Of a DNA stretch of 64,000 bases, positions 45,059-54,172 are shown piece after piece. The notes under the pieces are model-generated. The model made no database searches and had not been told where the DNA came from. It worked only from the letters and a program-made list of their open reading frames with translations. This DNA comes from Paraburkholderia atlantica (lineage in GTDB: Bacteria; Pseudomonadota; Gammaproteobacteria; Burkholderiales; Burkholderiaceae). The position numbers and the translations under genes are program-made. The stretch spans positions 124,001 to 188,000 of the forward strand of contig NZ_WHNQ01000013.1 of the NCBI RefSeq assembly GCF_009362785.1, read 5' to 3'. Position 1 is the stretch's first letter. Each line of letters opens with the position of its first letter.

Positions 45059-46336
45059 TTACTGCGGCTCGTACCACGAATACGTCGCCAACGTGCTCAC
45101 CGGCGGCGTGCCGATCTGCAGCGTAATGTCGCGCAACGACGTCAGTTCGATATTGCGCAAGTCGCCCATATAGCGGCGCGAGTCGCCGTTGTCGTTGATA
45201 TACGCGACCACGTCGCCCATGATGCCCGCGACGTTCGTGCTCGTCAGCGGCTCGCCCCAGATATCGAAGAAGTCGCCGAGCGTATAGGTTTTCTGGTCCG
45301 GCGCTTCGATATGGATGATGCCGGTGTTGTCGTGCGTGTGCATCTCGTACGTGCATTGCGACAGGATGCCGACGTTCGCCGGCAACGCGAGCCATTGCCC
45401 GTCCTTGATGATCGCGAGGTGCGCGTGCACGTGGTACAGCACACTCATGTTCGGCGCGCAGCTCAGGCCGTCGACCGGCGTGCCATTGCCGCCCGTCGAC
45501 GTCGTGCCGTTCGGCCAGAACGACGAGCCGACCACGCCTCCGAAGACGAGCGTGATCGGGTTCGGGTCGAACGGCGGCGGATCGGTCCACGTATAGGTGG
45601 GCACTTGGGTGACAGGCGTGCCGACCATGATCGTGATTTCGTCGTGCGGCTTCAGCACGAGGCTCGCCGGGTCGCCCGTGTATTGCGTGAGCGTGCCGCC
45701 GTCGTTCACGTAGATCGCGATCGGCGGGGCGGTCAGACCCGCCACGTTCGACGCGCTCAGCGGCTCGCCCCAGATCGAGAAGAACTGGCCGAGCGTATAG
45801 GTCGCGCCGGTCGTCGCGTCCATATGGATCTTGCCGCTCGAATCGACCGTGTGCACCGGATACGCACAGCCAGTCGGCGCGCTGATGGTCGGCTCGACCA
45901 TGCCGATGTTGGGCGGCAGCGTCAGGAGTTGCCCGTTCTGGTAGATCGAGACGTGCGCATACGTGTACGCGGTGCTGCGCAAAGCGCAGTTCAGTCCGCC
46001 GACGGGCTGACCGGTTCCGCCCGTTGACGTAGCGCCCGCGGGCCAGATGGCGGCGCCGAGTGTCGTGCCGTCGATGATCGGCGTCGCGGCGGCGAGCTTG
46101 GGCGTCGTCGCGCTCGCATCCGATGCACTCGACGGGCTTGACGCAGGAGTTGGACTCGATGCCGGTGTCGGGCTCGACGCGGGTGCGGGACTCGATGCGG
46201 GCGTGGTCGCGCCGGCCGCTCCGTTCGAGCCGGTGCTGCCGGGTTCCGCGCCGCTGCCGCCACCACCACCGCCACAAGCGGACAATGTCCAGATCAGACC
46301 CAATGCGAAGAATCGCGAACCCAGCCGTTGCAGCAT
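45059..46336 (-). CDS. Lipoprotein with a duplicated, partly His-rich domain of unknown function
   Basis: This is 425 aa from ATG 46336, chosen because ggag lies 7 nt upstream; an in-frame ATG at 46348 is possible. A lipobox TLSAC is followed by polyglycine and a low-complexity Ala/Ser/Pro linker (about 30-80). Then come two related domains of about 160 residues. Each contains a (N/K)DGQ.L.LP.N(I/V)G loop, a (C)xYxxHT segment and YTLG.FF.IWGEPL. The second copy has HVHAHLAI and MHTHDNTGIIHIE; the first lacks most of these histidines. The family was not recognised. Metal binding by the second copy is plausible but unproven. Confidence 0.75.
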   Translation of the reverse strand: MLQRLGSRFFALGLIWTLSACGGGGGGSGAEPGSTGSNGAAGATTPASSPAPASSPTPASSPTPASSPSSASDASATTPKLAAATPIIDGTTLGAAIWPAGATSTGGTGQPVGGLNCALRSTAYTYAHVSIYQNGQLLTLPPNIGMVEPTISAPTGCAYPVHTVDSSGKIHMDATTGATYTLGQFFSIWGEPLSASNVAGLTAPPIAIYVNDGGTLTQYTGDPASLVLKPHDEITIMVGTPVTQVPTYTWTDPPPFDPNPITLVFGGVVGSSFWPNGTTSTGGNGTPVDGLSCAPNMSVLYHVHAHLAIIKDGQWLALPANVGILSQCTYEMHTHDNTGIIHIEAPDQKTYTLGDFFDIWGEPLTSTNVAGIMGDVVAYINDNGDSRRYMGDLRNIELTSLRDITLQIGTPPVSTLATYSWYEPQ

Positions 46337-46793
46337 CTCGTTCTCCATGCGGTGAGGTGAGAGGGATGCGTGCAGCGGACATCACGCACAGACCTGGTGC
46401 GGACATCGCACCGCGACGCGCGGCGCGGGCTTCACTGCGTGGATTGGACCGAGCGCTACCACCGCGTGGCGCAGGCGCTCGCGTCGGATCACGTCAGGTG
46501 ATTGAAACCGATTAAAACAGCGTAACAGAAGGGTTTCACCAGCGAATGCGGCTCATCACAACGTTTCGCGACATTCTGCTGGCGCATTTCGAGGTATCGG
46601 CCTGAAGCTTGCGGACGGAACGATCTGGCGCGCTTTTTATGTGAGCTGTCATCGTTCTGTGCGAAGATCAGTTCTGCCCATCGCGCGGCCCGCTGTGTAA
46701 GGGGCTCGTACGGCGGGCGCGTGCGCGGCGATCGCCTTCGTCCTCGCGTTGAGCCCGGGCGCACCTGTTTGCGGATTCATGGAGCACTGACCA
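46337..46793. other. Divergent intergenic region before the AI-2E family gene
   Basis: These 457 bp contain a perfect 6-bp dyad GGTGCG-gacat-CGCACC (46396-46412) and an AT-richer stretch around 46500-46560, but no convincing coding frame. Confidence 0.4.
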
Positions 46794-47867
46794 ATGACCG
46801 ACAGATTGCAAGCGTCCATATACGTAGTGGTGCTGCTGCTGATTGTGGGCTGGGTGCTGTATATCGGGCGTGCGGTTTTCGTGCCGATCGTGTTCGGCGC
46901 GATCGCGGTGTACCTGGTGGTCGACCTCACGCGGCTGCTGCAACGCATTCCGGTGATCGGCCCGCGGCTGCCGGTGCAGTTGCGCTATGGACTGTCGATG
47001 TTCCTGATCGGCGCCGCGATTTTCTTCGCGGTCGACATGCTGGTCGCCAACTATGACGCGCTCGTCGCGCTCGCGCCGCGCTACCAGGACTCGCTCTTGC
47101 TGATGATCCACAAGATCTCGACGCTGCTGCACCTCGAAAGCGAGCCGACCTGGGAGTCACTGCGGCGGAACATACTCACGCAGCTGAACATTCAGGCGAT
47201 GGTGACGGGTCTGCTGGCGTCGCTGTCGTCGATGATCATCGACCTGTTCGTGATCGTGCTGTATGCGAGTTTTCTGCTGTTCGAGCGCCGGACGTTCGGC
47301 GATAAGCTCGCGAACATGACCGCCAATTCGACGAACGCGGCGCGCATTCGCGGCGTGGTCATCGACATCAACCGGCGCATTGGCGCCTATCTCGCGCTGA
47401 AGACGTTTCTCGGCGTGCTGCTCGGGGGGCTCTGCTGGCTCGCGATGCGCAGCGTTGGCCTCGAGTTCGCCGGGCTGTGGGCGATACTGACCGCGCTGCT
47501 GAACTACGTGCCATATATCGGCTCGGTGCTCGCGGTTGCGTTCCCGGTGCTGATGTCGGTACTGCAGTTCGGCGACCTGAATTCGATCCTGGTCGTGCTG
47601 GTTTCGCTGTCCGCGATTCACTTCGTGATCGGCAATATTCTCGATCCGTATCTGACGGGCAACTCGCTGAACCTCAGCCCCTTCGCGATCGTCGCGAGCA
47701 TGGCGGTGTGGTCGGCGTTATGGGGCGTGCCGGGCGCTTTTCTCGCGGTGCCGATCACTGCCAGCATGACGATCATTTTCTCCGAGTTCGAAATGACGCG
47801 GCCGGTTGCGGTGCTGCTGTCCAAAAACGGCCGGCTCACATATGGCAAGACCGAGCAGACCGCTTGA
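46794..47867 (+). CDS. AI-2E family (TqsA/PerM-like) membrane transporter
   Basis: This 357-aa protein has about eight hydrophobic segments. The family pattern is PIVFGAIAVYLV near the start, a cytosolic helical stretch (about 85-140), and the signature NYVPYIGSVLAVAFPVL near 235, then NILDPYLTGNSLNLSPF and WGVPGAFLAVPITA. Members export small molecules such as autoinducer-2 or act as Na+/H+ antiporters. The substrate is unknown. It lies 62 bp upstream of an AraC gene on the same strand. Confidence 0.9.
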   Translation: MTDRLQASIYVVVLLLIVGWVLYIGRAVFVPIVFGAIAVYLVVDLTRLLQRIPVIGPRLPVQLRYGLSMFLIGAAIFFAVDMLVANYDALVALAPRYQDSLLLMIHKISTLLHLESEPTWESLRRNILTQLNIQAMVTGLLASLSSMIIDLFVIVLYASFLLFERRTFGDKLANMTANSTNAARIRGVVIDINRRIGAYLALKTFLGVLLGGLCWLAMRSVGLEFAGLWAILTALLNYVPYIGSVLAVAFPVLMSVLQFGDLNSILVVLVSLSAIHFVIGNILDPYLTGNSLNLSPFAIVASMAVWSALWGVPGAFLAVPITASMTIIFSEFEMTRPVAVLLSKNGRLTYGKTEQTA

Positions 47868-47929
47868 AGCGGCCGCTGCGTCCAACCCTTCATGGCCTCG
47901 GGTTGCGGCCAGCGCGAGTCGCCGCAGCC

Positions 47930-48463
47930 ATGTCCCGCTCACACGACCCTGAAGTCCAGCCTCTTCCCATCTCGGGCGGCGCCGAAGCACTCGAAGACCC
48001 TGCGCTGCTGCGCCGCCTGCTGCGCGCGAAAGACCGCATCGATGCCGCGTCGCACGAAGCCTGGCCGGTAAGGCGCCTGGCTGAAGTCAGCGGCGTGTCG
48101 GAAGCGCACTTCGCGCGCTCATTCAAGCGGGCCTTCGGCGTGCCGCCGCATCGCTATCTGTTGACGCGGCGTATCGAGCAGGCCACCACCTTGCTGCGTG
48201 ACACCGACCTCGGCATCACGGACATCGCGTTCGCGACCGGCTGGGAAAGCCTCGGCACGTTCGGCCGCGTGTTTCGCGACATCACCGGCCTGAGCCCGAG
48301 CGAGATGCGCGTGCAGGCACGCGCCAATCAGGCCGACCTCGATCGCGTGCCCGCCTGTGTGCTGAAAGCCGCTCAACGCCCGGACCTGACGACCGCGGTT
48401 CTGGAAAAGCGCCGCCGCGCGAGCGGCGACGCTGCCGAGCCTCCTGCCAGCGAAAAGTCGTGA
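47930..48463 (+). CDS. AraC-family transcriptional regulator (short, HTH-dominated)
   Basis: This is a 177-aa protein. Tandem helix-turn-helix motifs cover about 25-130: PVRRLAEVSGVSEAHFARSF, PHRYLLTRRIEQA, then LGITDIAFATGWESLGTFGR and VFRDITGLSPSEMR. The N-terminal sensing domain of full-length AraC proteins is absent, as in short AraC regulators. The C-terminal tail AVLEKRRRASGD recurs as a remnant just upstream of the VOC gene at 51372. Confidence 0.9.
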   Translation: MSRSHDPEVQPLPISGGAEALEDPALLRRLLRAKDRIDAASHEAWPVRRLAEVSGVSEAHFARSFKRAFGVPPHRYLLTRRIEQATTLLRDTDLGITDIAFATGWESLGTFGRVFRDITGLSPSEMRVQARANQADLDRVPACVLKAAQRPDLTTAVLEKRRRASGDAAEPPASEKS

Positions 48464-48607
48464 ATCAGACAGCGCTCGCGTTCGACGCGCCGTGATGCCG
48501 GAATCCGCATGTTCGGTGCGGTTTCCAACCAAGACCCGCTCATTTCGGCTTCCTATACTCGTTCGACCAAGCCCGGTGCCACGGCGCCCCCTTTCTGGAA
48601 GGAAGCT

Positions 48608-49975
48608 ATGTCGACGATTCCCGCGCGTATAGAGCGCCTGCCGTACTCGAGCTTTCATCGCAAACTACTTTGGATGGGAGGACTCGGCTACGTCTTCGAT
48701 GCGATGGATGCCGCGGTACTAGCCTTCATGCTGCCAGTGCTGCGCAACCAGTGGCATCTGAGCAGCGTGCAGACCGGCGTGCTCGGCAGCGGCACCTTCA
48801 TTGGCTACTTCTTCGGCGCCGCGCTCGCCGGCATTCTCGGTGACGTGATCGGCCGGCGCAAAGTGATGGTGTGGGCACTGATCATCTACTGCCTTGCATC
48901 GCTCGTCAGCGCCACCGCGCAGAATTGGCCATTCTTCATGGCGACACGCATCGTCGCCGGGCTCGGCACCGGGGCCGAAAGCGCGATCGTCGCGCCATTC
49001 CTGTCGGAGTTCTGCGCGCGCAAATATCGCGGCACCTTCACCGGCAGTCTGGCGGCGTTCTTCTCGTTCGGCTTCGTGTTCGCCGCGATACTCGGTTATC
49101 TGGTCATACCGCTCGCGCCCGACGCCTGGCGTGTCGTCTCGGTGATTACCGCACTGCCGATCGTCATGCTGCTGTGGTGGCGGCGCGCATTGCCCGAATC
49201 ACCGCGCTGGCTCGACAGCCGTGGCAGAACCGCCGAAGCCGAGGTGATCGTCGAACGGATGGAAGCCGTGGTACGCGCCGCCGGCTTGCCGCTGCTGCCG
49301 GAGCAAGCGGCCGGCGTCAGCGCCCCGGCCCCCGTCGCGTCCGGTACACCACTGGCGAAACTCAAGGCGCTGTGGTCGCGACAACTGGCCGGCATCACCG
49401 CGATGGCCTGGTTGATGTGGCTGTCGATCACGTTCAGCTACTACGCGTTCTTTACGTGGATTCCCGGGCTGCTGGTGCAAAACGGCATGACGATCACGCG
49501 CAGCTTTTCGTATTCACTGGTCATGTACCTCGCGCAGATTCCCGGCTACTTCTCGGGCGCGTGGCTCAATGAAAAGATCGGCCGCCGCGCGACCATCGTC
49601 ACGTACATGGCGCTCGGCGGTTTCTCAGCATTGGGACTCGCGCTCACGCACAGCGATGCCGAAATTCTGACCTCCGGCTTTTTGCTGTCGTTCTTCATGA
49701 ACGGGACTTATGCCGGCGTCTATGCGTACACGCCCGAAGTGTTCCCCACCGAAGTGCGCGCGACCGGCATGGGCGTCGCATCGGCGATCGGCCGCCTCGG
49801 CGCGATTGCCGCGCCGATTTTGGTCGGCTTTTTGTATCCGCGTCTGGGCTTCGGCGGGGTCTTCGGCGGCACGACGCTGGTGCTGATCATCGGTGCGCTC
49901 GCCGTTCTGATCATGGGCGTGTCCACTCGCGGCCGGTCGCTCGAAGAAATTGCCGCGATGCGCCTGAACCGCTGA
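48608..49975 (+). CDS. MFS transporter (sugar/aromatic-acid symporter type)
   Basis: This 455-aa protein has about 12 transmembrane helices. The MFS loop 2-3 motif GDVIGRRKVM and its second-half counterpart NEKIGRRATI are present, with the sugar-porter-like LPESPRWL after helix 6 and TPEVFPTEVRATGMG in the loop 10-11 region. ATG 48608 has ggaaggaa upstream. It is followed by an amidohydrolase gene 63 bp away, so the pair probably imports and hydrolyses one compound. Confidence 0.93.
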   Translation: MSTIPARIERLPYSSFHRKLLWMGGLGYVFDAMDAAVLAFMLPVLRNQWHLSSVQTGVLGSGTFIGYFFGAALAGILGDVIGRRKVMVWALIIYCLASLVSATAQNWPFFMATRIVAGLGTGAESAIVAPFLSEFCARKYRGTFTGSLAAFFSFGFVFAAILGYLVIPLAPDAWRVVSVITALPIVMLLWWRRALPESPRWLDSRGRTAEAEVIVERMEAVVRAAGLPLLPEQAAGVSAPAPVASGTPLAKLKALWSRQLAGITAMAWLMWLSITFSYYAFFTWIPGLLVQNGMTITRSFSYSLVMYLAQIPGYFSGAWLNEKIGRRATIVTYMALGGFSALGLALTHSDAEILTSGFLLSFFMNGTYAGVYAYTPEVFPTEVRATGMGVASAIGRLGAIAAPILVGFLYPRLGFGGVFGGTTLVLIIGALAVLIMGVSTRGRSLEEIAAMRLNR

Positions 49976-49988
49976 ACCGCTGAACCGC
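49965..49988. repeat. Three 8-bp tandem repeats spanning the MFS stop codon
   Basis: The unit tgaaccgc occurs three times in a row and then tga; the MFS stop codon is the first tga of the second unit. Slippage would alter only the spacer or the last residues. Confidence 0.85.
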
Positions 49989-50038
49989 TGATAGGGCGCG
50001 CATCGCGCGCTCGCACCCTGCAACTCCGGGAACAACAT

Positions 50039-51283
50039 ATGGACCGCATTCTGTTCAAGAACGCCGCTTTGCTCGATCCACTGCATCATGCTTTGCAGCC
50101 GGGTCACAATCTGCTCGTCGAAGGCGGCACGATCAAGGAAGTCTCGCCGCAGCCGATCGACGCACCCGGCGCGCAGGTCATCGATCTGCAAGGCAAAACC
50201 ATCATGCCGGGCCTGATCGACCTGCACGCGCATATGGTCGCGACGCAGTTCGATTTGCCGAGCCAGGTGAACATGCCCAACGTATTCGTCACGCTCAAGG
50301 CGTTGCCGATCATGCGCGGCATCCTGCGGCGCGGCTTCACGACCGTGCGCGATGCGGGCGGTGCCGGCTTCGCGCTCAAGCAGTCGGTCGAGATGGGCCT
50401 CGCGCAAGGGCCGCGCCTGTTCGTTGCCGGACGCGCGCTGAGCCAGACCGGCGGCCACGGCGACGGCCGCGCGCGCACCGACTTCATGCCCGGCGACGCG
50501 CCTTGCAATTGCTGCGTGCGCGTCGGCGCGTTGAGCCGGGTCGTCGATGGCGTCGACGCGTTGCGCCGCGCCGTGCGCGAAGAACTGCAGATGGGCGCCG
50601 ACCAGATCAAGATCATGGCTTCCGGCGGCGTCGCGTCGCCGACCGATCCGATCGGCGCGCTCGGCTACTCGGAGGACGAGATTCGCGCGGTCGTCGCCGA
50701 AGCCGAGGCGCGCGGCACCTATGTGATGGCGCATGCCTATACGGCTGAATCGATGCGTCGCGCGGTGCGCTGCGGCGTGCGCACGATCGAGCACGGCAAT
50801 CTGATCGATGCGCCGACCGCCGACCTGATGGCCGAGTGCGGCGCGTACGTGGTACCCACGCTGGTGGCTTACGAGGCCTTGCATAGCGAGGGCGTGCGCT
50901 ATGGCCTGTCGGCCGAGAGCGCGGCCAAGATCGACACCGTGCGTGAAGCCGGCTTGAAGTCGCTGGAGATTTTCAGGCGCGCCGGGGTCAAGATGGGCTT
51001 CGGTTCCGATCTGCTCGGGCCGGGCCATCGGATGCAAAGCGACGAGTTTTCGATCCGCGCGCAAGTGCTGACTCCCGCCGAGATAATCGGCAGCGCCACC
51101 ACCATCGGCGCAGAGATTCTCGGCATGACGGGTAAGCTGGGACGGCTGACACCGGGCGCCTTTGCCGACGTGCTGGTGATCGACGGCGATCCATTCCGCG
51201 ATTTGAGTTGCCTGACGGGCCAGGGCGAGCGCATCCCGCTGGTGATGAAGGGCGGGCGCGTCGAGTTCAACGAATTGCATTGA
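50039..51283 (+). CDS. Metal-dependent amidohydrolase (imidazolonepropionase/prolidase-like)
   Basis: This is a 414-aa protein of the amidohydrolase superfamily. It shows an N-terminal beta-sandwich part, PGLIDLHAHMVA with the HxH metal site near residue 62, GFTTVRDAGG, QIKIMASGG with the bridging lysine, AHAYTAESMRRAV and IEHGN with two histidine ligands, and KMGFGSDLLGP with the catalytic aspartate near 325. All catalytic residues appear intact. There is no signal peptide. The substrate may be an N-acyl amino acid or dipeptide; it is probably linked with the upstream MFS transporter. Confidence 0.9.
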   Translation: MDRILFKNAALLDPLHHALQPGHNLLVEGGTIKEVSPQPIDAPGAQVIDLQGKTIMPGLIDLHAHMVATQFDLPSQVNMPNVFVTLKALPIMRGILRRGFTTVRDAGGAGFALKQSVEMGLAQGPRLFVAGRALSQTGGHGDGRARTDFMPGDAPCNCCVRVGALSRVVDGVDALRRAVREELQMGADQIKIMASGGVASPTDPIGALGYSEDEIRAVVAEAEARGTYVMAHAYTAESMRRAVRCGVRTIEHGNLIDAPTADLMAECGAYVVPTLVAYEALHSEGVRYGLSAESAAKIDTVREAGLKSLEIFRRAGVKMGFGSDLLGPGHRMQSDEFSIRAQVLTPAEIIGSATTIGAEILGMTGKLGRLTPGAFADVLVIDGDPFRDLSCLTGQGERIPLVMKGGRVEFNELH

Positions 51284-51296
51284 ACCGGCGCGCGTG

Positions 51297-51358
51297 CCTG
51301 GCGCAGTTTTGGAGAAGCGCCGCCGGGTGGTCAGCGATACAGTCGAGCCCTCAACCAC
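51297..51358 (+). pseudogene. 3' remnant of an AraC-type regulator gene upstream of the VOC gene
   Basis: About 20 codons in frame with the VOC gene read GAVLEKRRRVVSDTVEPSTT. They align without gaps with the C-terminal codons of the AraC gene at 47930-48463 (AVLEKRRRASGDAAEPPAS), and the DNA cores gaaaagcgccgccg / gagaagcgccgccg are nearly identical. No start codon or HTH precedes it. It implies that an AraC gene once lay directly before this VOC gene. Confidence 0.6.
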
Positions 51359-51371
51359 CGACGGAGGAGTC

Positions 51372-51782
51372 ATGAATCAGGGTATCAATGTGGTCGGTTT
51401 GTACGTCGACGATCAGGACGCGGCGCTTTCGTTCTACGTCGACAAGCTCGGCTTTCGCGTTCACACGGATGTGCGCAACGGCGCTTATCGCTGGCTCACG
51501 GTCCAGCACCCGGAGCAGCCGACTTTCCAGTTGGGACTGTTCGCGCCGGGGCCGCCGATCCACGATGAAGCGACCGCGCAAACGCTGCGCGCGATGGTCG
51601 CGAAGGGAGCGATGCCACCGCTGGTGTTGTCCGTTACCGACTGTCGCGCGAGCTACGAGCAGTTGAAGGCGCGCGGCGTGGAATTCACGCAGGAGCCGGT
51701 GGATCGTTTCGGCAGCGTCGATGCGGGCTTTCGCGATCCGGCGGGCAATGGATGGAAGATGATCCAGGCGGCGGCGAAGTGA
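51372..51782 (+). CDS. VOC-family (glyoxalase/bleomycin-resistance-like) protein
   Basis: This is a 136-aa protein made of two beta-alpha-beta-beta-beta units: INVVGLYVDDQDAALSFYVDKLGF and then the second unit starting MPPLVLSVTDCRASYEQLKARGV, closing FRDPAGNGWKMIQ. ATG 51372 has ggaggag directly upstream. VOC proteins include dioxygenases, lyases and resistance proteins; this one cannot be narrowed further. It is probably a partner of an AraC regulator, as the remnant upstream suggests. Confidence 0.88.
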   Translation: MNQGINVVGLYVDDQDAALSFYVDKLGFRVHTDVRNGAYRWLTVQHPEQPTFQLGLFAPGPPIHDEATAQTLRAMVAKGAMPPLVLSVTDCRASYEQLKARGVEFTQEPVDRFGSVDAGFRDPAGNGWKMIQAAAK

Positions 51783-51815
51783 GCGTACCCGATCCGCGTG
51801 CCGCGTAGTCACATG

Positions 51816-51857
51816 CGGCCGACGACGCGTCGCACGACAGCGACGCGCCGCCGGCCG
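51816..51857. terminator. Long bidirectional hairpin between convergent VOC and EF-hand genes
   Basis: An 18-bp stem (CGGCCGACGACGCGTCGC at 51816-51833 against 51840-51857) with two mismatches closes the loop acgaca. It lies between two convergent stops (51782 and 51887). Confidence 0.68.
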
Positions 51858-51886
51858 TCACATCTGTCCCATGGACTACGGGACCA

Positions 51887-52285
51887 TCACTGTTGATGCT
51901 GCTGCAGATACTGCCGCACGTCGTTCAACGTCACACGACCCGAATGCGCGCTATCGATCTCGTCAAAATGCCTGGCGATATAGCCGAGCCCGCTGCTTTG
52001 CGCCTGAGCCTTGGTGATCGACGAGCCGTTGTTTAGCACCGAATTCGCGCCCAGCCTGCTCTCCATGCGCTGCTGAGCCTGCTGCTGCAGCGTCGAGCCG
52101 GTGGTCGGCGCGACCGCGCTGGCACGGTTATGAGGAAAGAACGGACCGTCGACGCCGTGTCCGCCGTGGGGCAGGGTCACGGACGCCACCGGCTGAGGCG
52201 GCAGCGCGTGCGCACTACCGACGACCACACCGAGGACGATCAACGCCAGCGTGCGTCGCAAGATATCGATTGAAGACATGATCAT
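51887..52285 (-). CDS. Small exported EF-hand protein
   Basis: This 132-aa protein has a signal peptide (to about residue 26, AHA). A Gln/Ser-rich middle precedes one EF-hand-like loop DEIDSAHSGRVTLNDV near residue 115. The canonical 12-residue loop would start at D; the acidic residue at the last position is D, so calcium binding may be weak. ATG 52285 is used; ATG 52279 is also possible. It lies 51 bp downstream of the S10 peptidase gene on the same strand. Confidence 0.7.
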   Translation of the reverse strand: MIMSSIDILRRTLALIVLGVVVGSAHALPPQPVASVTLPHGGHGVDGPFFPHNRASAVAPTTGSTLQQQAQQRMESRLGANSVLNNGSSITKAQAQSSGLGYIARHFDEIDSAHSGRVTLNDVRQYLQQHQQ

Positions 52286-52336
52286 TCGCCATAAGAAGTA
52301 GTGAGAGGGTCTCGCGCGAAGCGAAACCACCATCGA

Positions 52337-54172
52337 TCAGGGTGCGGCCGCGGCGACCGCTTCGCTCGTCGGCGTAGCGGCTGGCGCTTCATCGGCCCAG
52401 GGCTGCGGCAGCGTCGCGAGCGTGAGTGCGCCGGCTATCGGCGTGCCGGCATAGAAGGCCGCCAGATCGGCCTTCATCTGCGGGCGCGCCACGTCGTCCA
52501 GATAAATCATATGTCCGCCCTGGAAGAAGTTGACCTGCAGATTCGGCTTGAGGCCCTGTACCGTCTTCAGTCGCGCGAGCTGCTTCTCGGTATTGAAGAA
52601 CGGCGTGGCGAGATCGTGATAGCCGTTCTCCGCCAGCACCTTCAGTTGCGGATTCAGCTTCAGTGCGCCGAGCAGATCGGGGATCGTGTCGGGCAGCGGC
52701 TGGCCGCCGTGCGAGAAGTCCCACGCCTCGATGACCGCGTCGTTCAGCGGCATATACGCGGCGTTCGGTGCCGTGTAGCCGAGGTAATCCGGCATTTGCG
52801 TCGCCAACGCGTTGGTGAACGGCAGCGAGATCAGGATGTCCGACGGGTCGCCATCGCTCTGCAGGCGCGGGTCCGAGTTGGGCAACGACACGCGACCATC
52901 GTAGCGGCCGATCGTCGAACCCGGCACCAGCGTGATATTGAACGGATTGATGTTGAAGTAGCCCTGCATCGCCTGCAACGTGAGGCCGGATTCGGCGTCC
53001 CAGAACTTCTCGAGCCACGTCGGTGGGAAGTTCGGCGGTCCCGCGTAGGTGGGCGCGCCGAGCTGGCTCAGGGTCCAGTACAGCGAGTAATTCTTGAACA
53101 GGTTGTAGTTGGCGGTCACGAACGCCTCGCTGCGAAGCGCGTAAGTCGCCTGACTCACAGGCGCGGGCGACACCTGGTTGTAGTACGCCGCGACCTGGGC
53201 ATAGCCCGGCAGGTAGCCGCTCAACGTGTCGGTTTCGAGCGCGAGCTGATCGGGCGAACCCGTGATCGCCACCGCCTCGATCGCATCCGCGAAGTAGTTC
53301 AGGATCGAAGACTGCAGCGTGATCCCCGTCAGATGCACGCCGGCCGATTCCAGCGCGAGCGCAAGGATGTCGGTGCGAGGCGTGCCGTACGATTCGCCGT
53401 ACAGATAGATCGGCGAGCTGCTGCGCGAATTGACCGTCAGGTAGCGGATGATGAAGTCGCGCATGATGTTCGCGTCCGCATCGGTGCTCCAGAAGGTCTG
53501 GTTCGTGTTCGGCAGGATCGCTTCGGAGAGACCCGTTCCCGGCGGATCGATGAACACGAGATCGGTCGTGTCGATCAGGCTCTCGCTATTGTTCACGAGC
53601 GGGTAGTTCGGCCAGCTGGTGCCGTTCAGCAGCGGATCGGTGGTCGCGACGCGCGTCGGCGCGAACGATCCGAGACGCAGCCAGATCGACGAAGAGCCAG
53701 GCCCGCCGTTATAGACGAACGTGACGGGCCGCGGCTTGCCGTTCGTGCTGGGCGCCGTGTAGGCCACGTAGGACATCGTCGCTTCCGGTGCGCCGCTCGC
53801 CAGATCCATTGCGGTCAAATGGCCGGTAGTCGTCGTGTAGTTGATGGTGGTGCTGCCGGACGTCCATTGGTAGTGCATGATCGCCGCTTTCTCCCCGACC
53901 AGTGACGAGGCAATGCCGGATGTCGCGCTCGTCGAATAGGTGGTGAGATCGGTATAGGGCTGATTGGCGGACGGCGTCTGCGGCGCGGATGCGGCTTGCG
54001 CCTGATTGGCGACCTGCGCCATGCTGCCTGGCACCGCCGACGCTGACGAACTTCCGTCGCTGCCGCCGCATCCGCCGAGGATGACGATTCCGAACGTCAG
54101 CGCGCTTAGCGCCGCGAGCCGGCCATGACGACGGACGCGGCCATCGTCGGTACTCCTTCTGCCTGGTTTCAT
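52337..54172 (-). CDS. S10-family serine carboxypeptidase-like lipoprotein
   Basis: This is a 611-aa protein with a signal peptide and lipobox LGGC near residue 35 followed by a Ser/Ala/Gln-rich linker. The peptidase S10 core shows TFVYNGGPGSSSIWLRLG (oxyanion region), FIDPPGTGLSEA, the nucleophile serine in YLYGESYGTPR near residue 270, and the C-terminal aspartate/histidine region GYHDLATPFFNTE and FFQGGHMIYLD. All three catalytic elements seem present. It should act in the periplasm or at the surface on peptide C-termini. Confidence 0.92.
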   Translation of the reverse strand: MKPGRRSTDDGRVRRHGRLAALSALTFGIVILGGCGGSDGSSSASAVPGSMAQVANQAQAASAPQTPSANQPYTDLTTYSTSATSGIASSLVGEKAAIMHYQWTSGSTTINYTTTTGHLTAMDLASGAPEATMSYVAYTAPSTNGKPRPVTFVYNGGPGSSSIWLRLGSFAPTRVATTDPLLNGTSWPNYPLVNNSESLIDTTDLVFIDPPGTGLSEAILPNTNQTFWSTDADANIMRDFIIRYLTVNSRSSSPIYLYGESYGTPRTDILALALESAGVHLTGITLQSSILNYFADAIEAVAITGSPDQLALETDTLSGYLPGYAQVAAYYNQVSPAPVSQATYALRSEAFVTANYNLFKNYSLYWTLSQLGAPTYAGPPNFPPTWLEKFWDAESGLTLQAMQGYFNINPFNITLVPGSTIGRYDGRVSLPNSDPRLQSDGDPSDILISLPFTNALATQMPDYLGYTAPNAAYMPLNDAVIEAWDFSHGGQPLPDTIPDLLGALKLNPQLKVLAENGYHDLATPFFNTEKQLARLKTVQGLKPNLQVNFFQGGHMIYLDDVARPQMKADLAAFYAGTPIAGALTLATLPQPWADEAPAATPTSEAVAAAAP

